A DNA stretch of 42,727 nucleotides from Anaerolineae bacterium. GTDB taxonomy: Bacteria; Chloroflexota; Anaerolineae; J036; Brachytrichaceae. A program made the position numbers and the translations under genes. This document shows positions 16,643 through 25,057 of the stretch, one piece after another. Numbering within the stretch: the first letter of the stretch is position 1; each line of letters starts with the position of its first letter. The notes beneath the pieces are model-generated. The model did no database searches and was not told where the DNA came from. It saw only the letters and a list, made by a program, of their open reading frames with translations. The stretch spans positions 1-42,727 of the forward strand of contig JAHBAL020000276.1 in assembly GCA_018500105.2 (NCBI GenBank). The letters run 5' to 3'.

Positions 16643-19600
16643 GTGAAAAACACTGTTTCACGTCGGCAATTTCTCAAATTGTCGGCAAAGGCGCTAGGGG
16701 GGGCCGCCGCAGCCGAAGCGGCTGGGCTGGGTATTGCCAATGCCAGCACCTATAGCAAGCCTGCACTGCTCAAAAGCGGCAAAGAAGTGCCAAGCCTATG
16801 TCCGTATTGCTCGGTTGGATGCGGGCAAATTGTCACGGTCGCTGAAGGCAAAATCATTGATATCCAAGGCAACTACGACAGCCCGATCAACGAAGGCACA
16901 CTCTGCCCCAAAGGCGCAGCCACCTATCAGTTGGCGGTCAACCCATTGCGCGAGACCAAGGCTAAAATCCGCAAGCCCGGCTCAGACAAATGGGAAGACA
17001 TTTCGCTGGAAGCCGCGATGGATCGTGTGGCAACGTTGTTCAAAGAAACCCGCGACAGGACATTTGTCGAAAAGGTTAAGATTGGCGATACCGAAAAGGT
17101 AGTCAATCACACCCAAGCCATTTTCTCGTTGGGCGGGGCCACCATTGACGATGAATGGAACTACATTCACCAAAAAGTGATGCGTGCGGCGGGCTTGGTC
17201 GCCATCGAAAACCAAGCGCGGATATGACATAGCGCATCCGTCCCCGGTCTGGGGACTACCTTTGGTCGCGGTGCGGCCACCACTTTTGCCCGTGATTTGG
17301 TCAATTCAGACGCGATCATGATCATGGGTTCGAACATGGCAGAATGCCATCCCGTCGCCTTTCGTTGGGTAATCAAAGGCAAAGAAAAGGGCGCCAAGCT
17401 CATTCACGTTGACCCGCGCTTTACGCGCACCAGCGCCATGGCCGATCAATATGTGCCGATTCGAGCCGGTGGCGATATTGCGTTTTTGGGCGGCATGGTC
17501 AATTGGCTGCTCAATAACCCGAAATGGCTCAACAGCGAATTTCATCGCGAATATGTCTCATTGTTCACCAACATGAGCACGATTGTGAGCAAAGATTACA
17601 AGGGCGCGGATGAACTCGACGGCGTATTTTCGGGCTTAGCCCAAGACGGTAAGAGTTATAGCTCGGCCTCGTGGCAATATCAGCGCGACGAGGCGCAAAA
17701 CAAGGTCACCGGCGAGGAAAAAACCTATGCCGAAATGTTGACCGCCCGTGTGCCGGGCACACCCAAGACCGATCCAACTTGGCAAGACCCGAACTGTGTG
17801 TATCAAATTCTCAAGCGTCACTATGCCCGCTACACGCCTGAGATGATCGAAAAGACCACCGGCACGCCCAAAGATCTATTCTTGAAGACGTGCGAGACGA
17901 TGTTTGAGAATTCTGGGCGTGACAAGACCGGCTGTATCGTTTATTCGGTGGGCTGGGCGCAGCACAGCTTTGGCGTGCAGATTATTCGTGCATCGGGCAT
18001 TGTGCAGGCGTTGCTGGGCAATATGGGCCGGCCCGGCTCAGGCATTTTGGCGTTGCGCGGTCATGCCACCATCCAAGGCAGCACCGACATTTCGACGCTG
18101 TATCACTCGTGGAATGGCTATTTGGCAAATTCGGATGCGCGGCGCAACCACGCCACGCTGAAGGATTACATCTTGACCGAAAGCCATACCACCAGTTTCT
18201 GGAGCAACACGCCCGCCTTTGTCATTAGTATGCTCAAAGCGTGGTTTGGCGATGCCGCTACCGCCGAAAACGAGTATGGCTATAACAGCCTGCCGAAGTT
18301 GACGGCTGACCACTCACATATGCCGACCTTTGTGGCGATGCAGCAAGGCGGCGTTGAGGGCATGTTGGCGATTGGGCAAAACCCAGCCGTCGGCGGGCAA
18401 AACTCTGAATTTCAGCGCCAAGCGATGGGCAAGCTGAAGTGGTTGGTGGTGCGCGATTATTTCGACACCGAAACCGCCGCCTTCTGGAAGCGTCCGGGCG
18501 TCAATCCGAAAGACATTCAAACCGAAGTGATCTTCTTGCCTGCCGCACACGTGGCCGAAGGCGATGGCACATTTACCAACACCTCGCGTTTGTTGCAAAA
18601 GCACGAGAAAGCCGTAGACCCGCCGGGCGATGCGCGCACCGACTTGTGGTTTAGCTATCACTTGGGCGCACGGCTGAAGAAGATGTATGCCAGCAGCACC
18701 AACCCGCGTGATTGGGCGATCAAGAATCTGTATTGGGATTATTTGGACGAGGCCGAGCAAAAGGCACACGGCTGGAAGATTTTGGATGAGCCAAGCGCCG
18801 ACAAGATTTTGAAGGAAGTCAACGGCTTTACTTGGGCAGACAAAAAGTTGGTGGCTGGTTTCACTGCGCTCAGAGACGACGGCACAACCGCCTGCGGGGC
18901 ATGGATTTATTCAGGTGTGTATCCGGCAGAAGGGCGCAATTTGGCGGCAGCGCGTAAGGGCGACAATTATGTTTCGCCGGGCTGGGGCTTCTCTTGGCCC
19001 GCCAATCGTCACATTATGTATAGCCGCGCCAGCGCTGACGGGGCCGGCAAACCTTGGAGTGAGAAGAAGAAGTTTACCTATTGGGACGCAACCCGTGACA
19101 CTGGCACGAAAGATGCCAACGGTAACCCAATTTTGGGTCAATGGGTGAATGCCTTCGGTGACGCGATTGACTTCCCCGTAACCAAGGCCCCGACTGCCAA
19201 AGCCAACCCGAAAGGTTTGGGCTTGGCGTTCCATGATGGCACATCACCCGCGATTATGCGCCAAGACGGCAAGTTTTGGCTGTTTGCGCCGGGCGGAACC
19301 ATTGACGGGCCGTTGCCGACGCAGTATGAGCCGGTCGAAAGCCCGGTGAAGAACCCCATGTATAAGCAACAACGCAACCCGTTGGCGCGGATGTGGGATG
19401 TGAAGGGCAATCGGTATCACGAGGAGGCTGACGCGGCGAAATACCCGATGATCATCAGCACCTATCGCGTCACCGAGCATTACTTGGCGGGTGGCATGAG
19501 CCGCTGGTTGCCTTGGTTGGCCGAATTGATGCCTGAATTCTTCATCGAAATCAGCGAAGAATTGGCGAAAGAAAAGGGGGTGGCTAACGGTGAGTTTGTG

Positions 19601-19948
19601 GTGGTCGAGACCAAACGCGGCGAGGTCGAAGGCCGCGCCTTGGTGACCAAACGCCTCAAGCCATATAACATTGACGGCAAAGTGGTGCATGAGGTGGGTA
19701 TGCCTTGGCACTGGGGCAAGCAAGGCTTGGCCAGTGGCGACTCGGCGAACGATGTGGTGGCGATGATTGGCGATCCCAATACCACCATTCACGAAGGCAA
19801 AGTGTTTAGCGGCAACCTGCGCAAAGGTCGCCGCAGCAAGCAAGCCCCCGACATTTTTGCCGAGCGCGTGGCAATGGATATGGACAGCGAAATGGCACTG
19901 GCCGACGTCCAGCATAGCCCATTCTTGGGCGAGGTGGAGAATGCTTGA
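16643..19948 (+). CDS. fdnG: Selenocysteine-containing formate dehydrogenase, catalytic (alpha) subunit, Tat-exported
   Basis: This 1101-residue molybdenum/tungsten bis-MGD enzyme oxidises formate to CO2 outside the cytoplasmic membrane. A GTG start at 16643 follows an AGGAGG site. The twin-arginine signal SRRQFLK is at residues 6-12. The [4Fe-4S] ligands are Cys53, Cys56, Cys60 and Cys88 (CPYCSVGC...CPKG). The in-frame TGA at 17225-17227 falls exactly where FdnG-type enzymes have selenocysteine (QARI-Sec-HS...GLGTTFGRGA), giving Sec195. The frame continues without shift to the TGA at 19946. The C-terminal part has the MGD-binding domain (for example 'YPMIISTYRVTEHY' and 'MPWHWG'). If TGA is read as stop, the gene would wrongly appear as two pieces. 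It forms an operon with the next two genes, interrupted by an unusual hairpin. Confidence 0.95.
17225..17262 (+). promoter_or_regulatory. Bacterial SECIS element directing selenocysteine insertion
   Basis: Directly after the in-frame TGA an mRNA hairpin can form: CCCC (17242-17245), loop GGTCT (17246-17250), GGGG (17251-17254). GGTCT is the apical loop that SelB recognises in Escherichia coli formate dehydrogenase mRNAs. The 18-base spacing between TGA and GGTCT equals that in E. coli fdhF as I recall it. The hairpin is translated as part of the protein, so the coding sequence is under dual constraint. Confidence 0.92.
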
Positions 19949-19950
19949 GA

Positions 19951-20017
19951 GTTAAAAGTGCTAAGTGCTAAGTGCTAAGTATTGAAAACTTAGCACTTAG
20001 CACTTAGCACTTTTAAC
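19951..20017. repeat. Perfect 30-bp-arm hairpin built from AAGTGCT heptamers, inside the fdh operon
   Basis: Arms 19951-19980 and 19988-20017 are exactly complementary and contain three tandem copies of the heptamer AAGTGCT. The loop is seven bases (ATTGAAA). The structure begins two bases after the catalytic-subunit stop codon and ends four bases before the AGGAG site of the iron-sulfur subunit gene. It could attenuate transcription or protect the upstream message from 3' decay. Confidence 0.9.
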
Positions 20018-20032
20018 TTTAACAGGAGAAAT

Positions 20033-20857
20033 ATGGCAAAAGGAATGTTTGTAGATACCTCGATTTGCATCGGCTGCAAGGCGTGTCAAGTGGCGTGCAA
20101 AGAATGGAACGGATTGGAAGGCGAGCCAGATCACTTTACAAAAGATGCGGGTGGGCAATTACGCGCCACCAACTTTACGGGTATGTCGTATGACAACACC
20201 GGCGGCATGTCGGCCACCAACTGGCGGCAAGTGCGCTTTGTCGAGACTGGCTCGGTGACCCAAGGCAATATGGCGTGGTATATGATGAGCGACTCGTGCA
20301 AGCATTGCAACGAAGCGGGTTGTCTCGAAGTATGCCCGACCCAAGCCCTCATCCGCACCGACCTCGGCAATGTGGTGGTGCAACAAGACGTATGCAACGG
20401 CTGCCGCAACTGTATTCCGGCTTGTCCGTTTGATGTCATTAGCTATAACAAAAAGACGGGGCGCGTGAATAAATGCACTTTGTGCGATGATCGCGTTCAT
20501 AACGGATTAGAGACCGCATGTGCCAAAGCCTGCCCGACCGACTCGATTGTGTTTGGCGATGTGGATAAACTGGCGGCTCAGGCCCGCACCCGCGTCGAAT
20601 TGCTCAAAAAGCAAGGCTTTAACAAAGCCCAGCTTTATGGTCAAGACGACGGGCGTTTGGGGGGTCTCAATGTGTTTTATCTGTTGCTCGATGAGCCAGA
20701 AAAATACAATCAGCCCAAAAACCCGACCTTGCCGCAAAAAACCGGCTTGCCGGCCTCAATCGCGGGGGCCATCACCTCGCTCATCCTCGGCTTGGGCGCG
20801 TTGGTGGCGTTCCGCAATCGCGGGGCAAACGAGAAAATGGAGGCGCGTAAGCGATAA
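20033..20857 (+). CDS. fdnH: Formate dehydrogenase iron-sulfur (beta) subunit with C-terminal membrane anchor
   Basis: This 274-residue electron-transfer subunit carries 16 Cys in four clusters typical of FdnH/FdoH: 'CIGCKACQVAC', 'CKHCNEAGCLEVCP', 'CNGCRNCIPACP' and 'CTLCDDRVHNGLETACAKACP'. These would bind four [4Fe-4S] clusters that pass electrons from the Mo/W site to the membrane subunit. Residues about 242-262 ('IAGAITSLILGLGALVAF') form a single transmembrane helix like the anchor of FdnH. There is no signal of its own, so export as a complex with the Tat-tagged catalytic subunit is expected. The start follows AGGAG at 20024-20028. The downstream gene begins three bases after its stop codon. 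Confidence 0.93.
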   Translation: MAKGMFVDTSICIGCKACQVACKEWNGLEGEPDHFTKDAGGQLRATNFTGMSYDNTGGMSATNWRQVRFVETGSVTQGNMAWYMMSDSCKHCNEAGCLEVCPTQALIRTDLGNVVVQQDVCNGCRNCIPACPFDVISYNKKTGRVNKCTLCDDRVHNGLETACAKACPTDSIVFGDVDKLAAQARTRVELLKKQGFNKAQLYGQDDGRLGGLNVFYLLLDEPEKYNQPKNPTLPQKTGLPASIAGAITSLILGLGALVAFRNRGANEKMEARKR

Positions 20858-20860
20858 ATC

Positions 20861-21778
20861 ATGCACAGTGCTTTACATTCGCCCTACTGGGAAGGCTGGA
20901 TTGTGGCTTACTTTTTTGTCGGCGGATTGGCAGGCGGGGCGTATTTCATCGCTTGCTTGCTCGATCTGATTCGGCATGGCAGCGGGCGCGCGATCACTCG
21001 CGCTGGCTGGCTCATCGCTTTTCCCGCTTCGCTCATCTGCGCGGTGTGCCTCATCCTCGATCTTGGTGTTCCAGAGCGCTTCTTGCACATGGTCATCAAC
21101 ATTAAGGCGATGATGCCCACGCCCAAGATTCACTCGCCCATTAGCATTGGTTCGTATATCGTGCTGGTGTTTAGCGGGCTGGCTTTTGTTCACTTTTTGC
21201 GGCTGATGGTGGATGGTGGCACACTGAAGGGCGGGATCGCCAATTTGGTGCGCACACTCACCAGCGGCACAATTGGTCGTGTGGTCAGCGCGTTGGGTTG
21301 TGTGTTTGGCTTGTTGTTAGCCGGCTATACGGCGGCCTTGCTTGCCACCACCCATTACCCCGCGTGGAAGGATTCACCGTTGATTGGCGCATTGTTCGTC
21401 GCGTCGGGCGTCTCTACTGGCTTGGCCGCCATTGCGCTGCTTTTGGCAGCGCGTAACGAGAAGATGGCGGGCGAAGCATGGAGCAGCCTCAAACGTGCCG
21501 ACAATTTCGCCATCATCGTCGAGATCGCGGCGCTGGTGCTGATGTTGGTGACGCTGGGTGGCTCGGCTGCGCCGTATCTCAAACCCCTGACTATGGGCTT
21601 GTTGTTGGGTGGCACGTTGTTGGTTGGGTTGCTCATTCCGTTGCTGTTGCAATGGAAACCCGCCTTTGCCGGCGCCCACGCCAGCAATTCACTCACCATC
21701 GGCACGGCTTTGCTCATTCTGCTAGGCGGTCTAATTTTGCGATTGGTGGTTGTGCTTGCGCCGCAAGGCTTTATTTAG
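20861..21778 (+). CDS. NrfD/PsrC-like integral membrane subunit of formate dehydrogenase
   Basis: This 305-residue protein has about eight to nine transmembrane helices, starting with 'WIVAYFFVGGLAGGAYFIACLLDL'. That segment and 'CLILDLGVPERFLHM' are typical of the NrfD/PsrC family of quinone-interacting subunits. No haem-ligand His pattern of the FdnI cytochrome b subunit is evident, so this organism pairs an FdnGH-type dehydrogenase with an NrfD-type quinone module. It presumably passes electrons from the iron-sulfur subunit to menaquinone. It is the last gene of the operon and converges on aroE with a strong hairpin between them. Confidence 0.88.
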   Translation: MHSALHSPYWEGWIVAYFFVGGLAGGAYFIACLLDLIRHGSGRAITRAGWLIAFPASLICAVCLILDLGVPERFLHMVINIKAMMPTPKIHSPISIGSYIVLVFSGLAFVHFLRLMVDGGTLKGGIANLVRTLTSGTIGRVVSALGCVFGLLLAGYTAALLATTHYPAWKDSPLIGALFVASGVSTGLAAIALLLAARNEKMAGEAWSSLKRADNFAIIVEIAALVLMLVTLGGSAAPYLKPLTMGLLLGGTLLVGLLIPLLLQWKPAFAGAHASNSLTIGTALLILLGGLILRLVVVLAPQGFI

Positions 21779-21799
21779 ATCAAAGTATCAACGCATCAT

Positions 21800-21847
21800 G
21801 ACAAGGTGAGGGGGTGACAGGGTGACTTGTCACCCCCTCACCTTGTC
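21800..21847. terminator. Bidirectional hairpin between convergent fdh operon and aroE
   Basis: Arms 21800-21818 and 21829-21847 (GACAAGGTGAGGGGGTGAC and its complement) are perfectly paired over a ten-base loop. Imperfect copies of the word ACCTTGT follow to 21870. The position between two convergent transcription units suits a shared terminator. It also fits the word-built inverted repeats seen in other spacers. Confidence 0.7.
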
Positions 21848-21869
21848 ACCTTGTTACCTTGTCATCTTG

Positions 21870-22691
21870 TTAGCGCAACGCCTTCCTCATCACGCCCGAA
21901 ACCTCAGTCGCAGGGACGCCAGTCCATAGCTCGAAGGCGGCAGCACCTTGCTCGATCAGCATACCGAGACCATCAACAACGGGCGCACCCGCCGCAGCCG
22001 CTTGCTTCATCAGCGCTGTGATGCGTGGCTTATACACCAAATCGTAAAGTGTGGCAGCTTTGGGGTAGGGTAAATGGCGCGGCCAAGGGCTGTCGTTGTC
22101 GTTCGGCGACATGCCGACGCTGGTGCAATTGACCACCAAATTGATGTCGCCAATCGGCACGTTGGCAAGGGATGCCGAGACGGTGACGGGCTGTGTTGCG
22201 CCGATGGTGTCGGCCAATTGCTGTGCCCGCTGCGGGTTGCGGTTGATGAGGGTGATGCGACTGTGGCATTGCACAAGCGCATACACAACGGCTCGCGCCG
22301 CGCCGCCCGCGCCTAGCACAACCGCGTGCGTGTTGGCATCGGGCGAATAGCCGTGCAAACGCAAGTCGGTCAGCCAGCCGCGCCAATCGGTGTTGTCGCC
22401 ATATAGCTTGCCATCGCGTTTAATGATGGTATTGACCGCGCCGACAGCTTGGGCGTGTGGGCTAACTGCGTTTAAATAAGGCACAACATTTTGCTTGTGT
22501 GGAATGGTGACATTGCATCCGCCAAGGTCGCCGCGCTCGCAGAGCGCCGCCATGCGGGCGGGCAATTCGTCGTGTGGCGTGTTCCACAATTCATAACGCC
22601 AATCGTGCCAGCCAATGTGGGCAAATGCGGCGTTGTGCATCACCGCCGATAAGCTGTGGGATACGGGATAACCGATGAGACCGATAATCAT
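21870..22691 (-). CDS. aroE: Shikimate dehydrogenase
   Basis: This 273-residue NADP-dependent enzyme reduces 3-dehydroshikimate to shikimate in aromatic amino acid synthesis. The start is the ATG at 22691 (MIIGLIGYPVSHSLSAVMHN); longer in-frame starts are translated repeat sequence. Substrate-binding SHSLS is at residues 11-15, catalytic Lys67 is in 'NVTIPHKQ', the conserved Asp is in 'GDNTDWRGW', and the NADP loop is 'VLGAGGAARAVVYAL'. The length is typical. It is separated from coaE, on the same strand upstream, by an octamer-built inverted repeat. Confidence 0.95.
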   Translation of the reverse strand: MIIGLIGYPVSHSLSAVMHNAAFAHIGWHDWRYELWNTPHDELPARMAALCERGDLGGCNVTIPHKQNVVPYLNAVSPHAQAVGAVNTIIKRDGKLYGDNTDWRGWLTDLRLHGYSPDANTHAVVLGAGGAARAVVYALVQCHSRITLINRNPQRAQQLADTIGATQPVTVSASLANVPIGDINLVVNCTSVGMSPNDNDSPWPRHLPYPKAATLYDLVYKPRITALMKQAAAAGAPVVDGLGMLIEQGAAAFELWTGVPATEVSGVMRKALR

Positions 22692-22850
22692 ATAAGATGA
22701 ATGAGTGAATGAGCGAATGAGTGGATGAGTGGATGAAATGAGTGGATGAGTGAATGAGTGAATGACAGATGAAGGCCAAAATTCATTCATTCATTCACTC
22801 ATTTACTCATTCACTCATTCACTCATTCAGCCATTCACTCATTAATTTTT
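22692..22850. repeat. Octamer-built inverted repeat (GAATGAGT / ACTCATTC) between aroE and coaE
   Basis: The left half consists of tandem GAATGAGT/GGATGAGT words and the right half of ACTCATTC words, so the spacer can fold into a long hairpin. The right half runs into the coaE coding region: the last residues and stop codon of coaE (stop 22819-22821) are written in the repeat. Confidence 0.85.
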
Positions 22851-23424
22851 CTAACTGCCGCCGCGTGGTTTCTAGGTCAACTGAGGTGTCAATGACGACG
22901 TTGGCTTTGGCGACTTTGTCGGCTTGTGGGGTTTGGGCGTTGACGCGAGTGCGAGCTTCGGACTCAGTGAAGCCTCGAGATTGCATGAGGCGAGCGATTT
23001 GCTGGTCGGGGGAGCAATGGGTCACCCACACTTCGTCACAATCGCTGGCGTAGCCACCCTCAAACAGCCGGATGACCTCGATGACGACGAGGTGTTGCAG
23101 CGAGCTGGCGCTGCGAAACGCCAAGGCCGTGCGCCGCCACAATTCAGCCCGCGCCGCAGGATGCGTGATGGCTTCGAGTTGGCGCAATTTGACGGGGTCG
23201 TTAAACACAATATCGCCCATGCGCTTGCGGTTTAGCTCGCCGCTGGGCAACAATACCGATTCGCCAAATGTTTGGGCAATTTGCGCCAGCGCTGGCTGGC
23301 CTTTGGCGACAATATCGCGGGCAACTTGGTCAGCGTCTATTACGGTTGCGCCTTGTTGGCGCAAAATTCGGCAGACTTCGCTTTTGCCGGTTGCGATATT
23401 GCCAGTTAGTCCGATTAATTTCAT
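22819..23424 (-). CDS. coaE: Dephospho-CoA kinase
   Basis: This 201-residue enzyme phosphorylates the 3'-OH of dephospho-CoA, the last step of coenzyme A synthesis. The P-loop is 'GLTGNIATGKS' near residues 5-15, then 'VIDADQVARDIV' with the catalytic Asp, a lid region 'GELNRKRMGDIVFND', and 'LEAITHPA'. All are characteristic of CoaE. The C-terminus (SEWLNE) and stop codon lie within the adjacent octamer repeat, so the repeat seems to have replaced or extended the original 3' end. The gene upstream on the same strand ends 34 bases away. Confidence 0.95.
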   Translation of the reverse strand: MKLIGLTGNIATGKSEVCRILRQQGATVIDADQVARDIVAKGQPALAQIAQTFGESVLLPSGELNRKRMGDIVFNDPVKLRQLEAITHPAARAELWRRTALAFRSASSLQHLVVIEVIRLFEGGYASDCDEVWVTHCSPDQQIARLMQSRGFTESEARTRVNAQTPQADKVAKANVVIDTSVDLETTRRQLEKLMSEWLNE

Positions 23425-23458
23425 CGGGGGCGATTATGCCCGAAAATTTCAATTTTGG

Positions 23459-23875
23459 CTACAGCATGATCTTGAATAAATTGACATCATTGCTGTTGGC
23501 AAGCACACTGAGCATCGCGCCGGGTTGCACTTTGGCGAGGGCATCGGCGGCAAGGGTGAGGGTTGCGCTGGCGTAATAGGGCTGATGGCCGGGCACATGC
23601 ACTTCGAGTTGCAAGAGGGCGGCATTATCGGCGCTGGTTTGCATCTCGCGCACAAATGCGATACCCAAACGCCCTTGGGTGTAACGCACAAATTCGGGGC
23701 GTGCGCCGCGTCGAAAAAGCTGGGGCAAGCTGATCGAAATCATTAATGGTAATACCCCCAAAAACGTCAACCCCGCCAACAATTGCTGTGCAAAATCGCT
23801 GCTATGGGCATTGACGCTGCTGAAATTGAGCCAAAAATGGGAGAGATTGGGGATAACCATCGGAAGATTGACCAT
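23459..23875 (-). CDS. Hypothetical protein with one membrane segment
   Basis: I do not recognise this 138-residue protein. A hydrophobic segment lies near residues 32-48 ('LLAGLTFLGVLPLMISISL'). It is followed by a soluble part with beta-rich 'LLQLEVHVPGHQPYYASATLTL' and 'PGAMLSVLANSNDVNLFKI', which suggests a small beta-barrel domain of about 70 residues outside or inside the membrane. It is encoded upstream of coaE on the same strand and may be co-transcribed with it. The start could also be the internal Met at residue 6. Confidence 0.6.
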   Translation of the reverse strand: MVNLPMVIPNLSHFWLNFSSVNAHSSDFAQQLLAGLTFLGVLPLMISISLPQLFRRGARPEFVRYTQGRLGIAFVREMQTSADNAALLQLEVHVPGHQPYYASATLTLAADALAKVQPGAMLSVLANSNDVNLFKIML

Positions 23876-24234
23876 TGTGCTTTACCTATCTGTTGCTTTA
23901 CGCAGACTGTTTGTCTAAATTGGGTTTGTTTAATTGCAAAACCTTGGCTGCGTTGTGGTGTAAATGGCGACGATGGGGTGCGATATAAGGTTTTGCGTGC
24001 ATATCATGCCATTTTGCAGTTCTAAGCACATCAGCCCTAGGGGCCAAGCCCTAACACGAATGTTATCGGCGAAAACGCAAAACACTATCCATGAAATTTG
24101 CATCGTTGCAACAGTGATACTGCAATGCAAACATTGACCTCTAATCGCTCGGCGGTGGTTGAGCGAAGCGACACCACTGCCGATTTTCTTGATGTAATTT
24201 TCGCGGGCATTGGTGCGTCCAACAGATAATTTAT
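23876..24234. other. 359-base intergenic region with a divergent promoter zone and one REP-like hairpin
   Basis: This gap separates the leftward hypothetical gene from the rightward OlsB-like gene, so it must hold both promoters, but I cannot place them with confidence. One hairpin at 24150-24182 is described separately. I see no gene, tRNA or other repeat here. Confidence 0.6.
24150..24182. repeat. Dispersed copy of the GGCGGTGGTTGAGCG hairpin
   Basis: CGGCGGTGGTTGAG, then CGAAGCGACACCACTGCCG, is an imperfect palindrome. It matches the core hairpin of the tandem array at 869-1337, showing that this hairpin is dispersed in the genome as a REP-like unit. Confidence 0.75.
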
Positions 24235-25053
24235 ATGATAAACACGCGATCTTCTCAACCTATCCTTTTTCGCCTGCCATCGCTCGACGTGCAGATGGGA
24301 GACTATGTTTTGCGTTTTGCCCAAACCGAAAGCGACGTGCGCCGCGCCCAATTGTTGCGTTTTAATGTGTTCAATTTGGAACTAGGCGAGGGCTTGGCCG
24401 AAAGCTATGTGCTGGGGCGCGATGAAGATGAATTTGACGCGACTTGCCACCACCTCATCATTCAACATATGCCAAGCAACGACGTGATCGGAACTTATCG
24501 TTTGCAAGTGGCAGAAATGGCGGCGCAGGCGCACGGGTTTTATTCAAATGGTGAATTTGATCTGTCTACGCTGCCGCCCGCCATGCTCAATCGGGCGGTG
24601 GAGTTGGGCCGCGCTTGTATTGCCAAAGCGCATCGTGTGCCGCAAGTGTTGTTTTTGTTGTGGCAAGGCATCGCTGTTTACATGACCGCGCTCGACAAAG
24701 ATTATCTTTTTGGCTGCTGCTCGCTCACCAGCCAAGACCCAAACGACGGGGCACAGGTGATGGCAATTTTGCGCGAGCAAAACGCCATTCACCCAAGCCT
24801 GCATGTGTTGCCGCGCCCCGATTTTGCTTGCTACGATTCGCATTTTTGCCCGCAGCCCAGCGCCGCCACCGTGCCCAAATTGTTTCGCGCTTGTTTGCGC
24901 ATGGGGGCCAAGGCGCTTGGCCCGCCCGCCCTCGATCAACAATTTAAAACCATTGACTATTTGGTGTGGTTTGATCGCCACGACATGCACCCAGATGCCC
25001 AAAAGTTTTTCGTCGGCGCATCGCAACTGTTGCGCCAAAACCCGCTAAACTAA
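24235..25053 (+). CDS. olsB: OlsB-like GNAT N-acyltransferase (ornithine lipid synthesis)
   Basis: This 272-residue protein matches the OlsB/Acetyltransf_5 family, which acylates the alpha-amino group of ornithine (or a related amino acid) with 3-hydroxyacyl-ACP to give lyso-ornithine lipid. Supporting segments are 'LRFAQTESDVRRAQLLRFNVF', an acidic 'DEDEFDATCHHLII', 'VIGTYRL', 'AVELGRACI' and 'YLFGCCSLTS', in family order. Related families are acyl-homoserine lactone synthases and PEP-CTERM-associated acyltransferases. The OlsA-like gene follows four bases after its stop, which favours OlsB. It is a cytoplasmic, membrane-associated protein. Confidence 0.8.
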   Translation: MINTRSSQPILFRLPSLDVQMGDYVLRFAQTESDVRRAQLLRFNVFNLELGEGLAESYVLGRDEDEFDATCHHLIIQHMPSNDVIGTYRLQVAEMAAQAHGFYSNGEFDLSTLPPAMLNRAVELGRACIAKAHRVPQVLFLLWQGIAVYMTALDKDYLFGCCSLTSQDPNDGAQVMAILREQNAIHPSLHVLPRPDFACYDSHFCPQPSAATVPKLFRACLRMGAKALGPPALDQQFKTIDYLVWFDRHDMHPDAQKFFVGASQLLRQNPLN

Positions 25054-25057
25054 ACCC

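Noticed and set aside
16643-17227. Formate dehydrogenase catalytic subunit appearing as a broken or frameshifted gene (two ORFs)
   Set aside because: Both parts are in the same frame, the interrupting TGA lies at the catalytic selenocysteine position, and a SECIS hairpin follows, so it is an intact selenoprotein gene.
19244-19915. 223-codon minus-strand ORF within the formate dehydrogenase gene
   Set aside because: It is a shadow of the well-supported catalytic subunit, with a His-rich composition typical of antisense frames in GC-rich genes.
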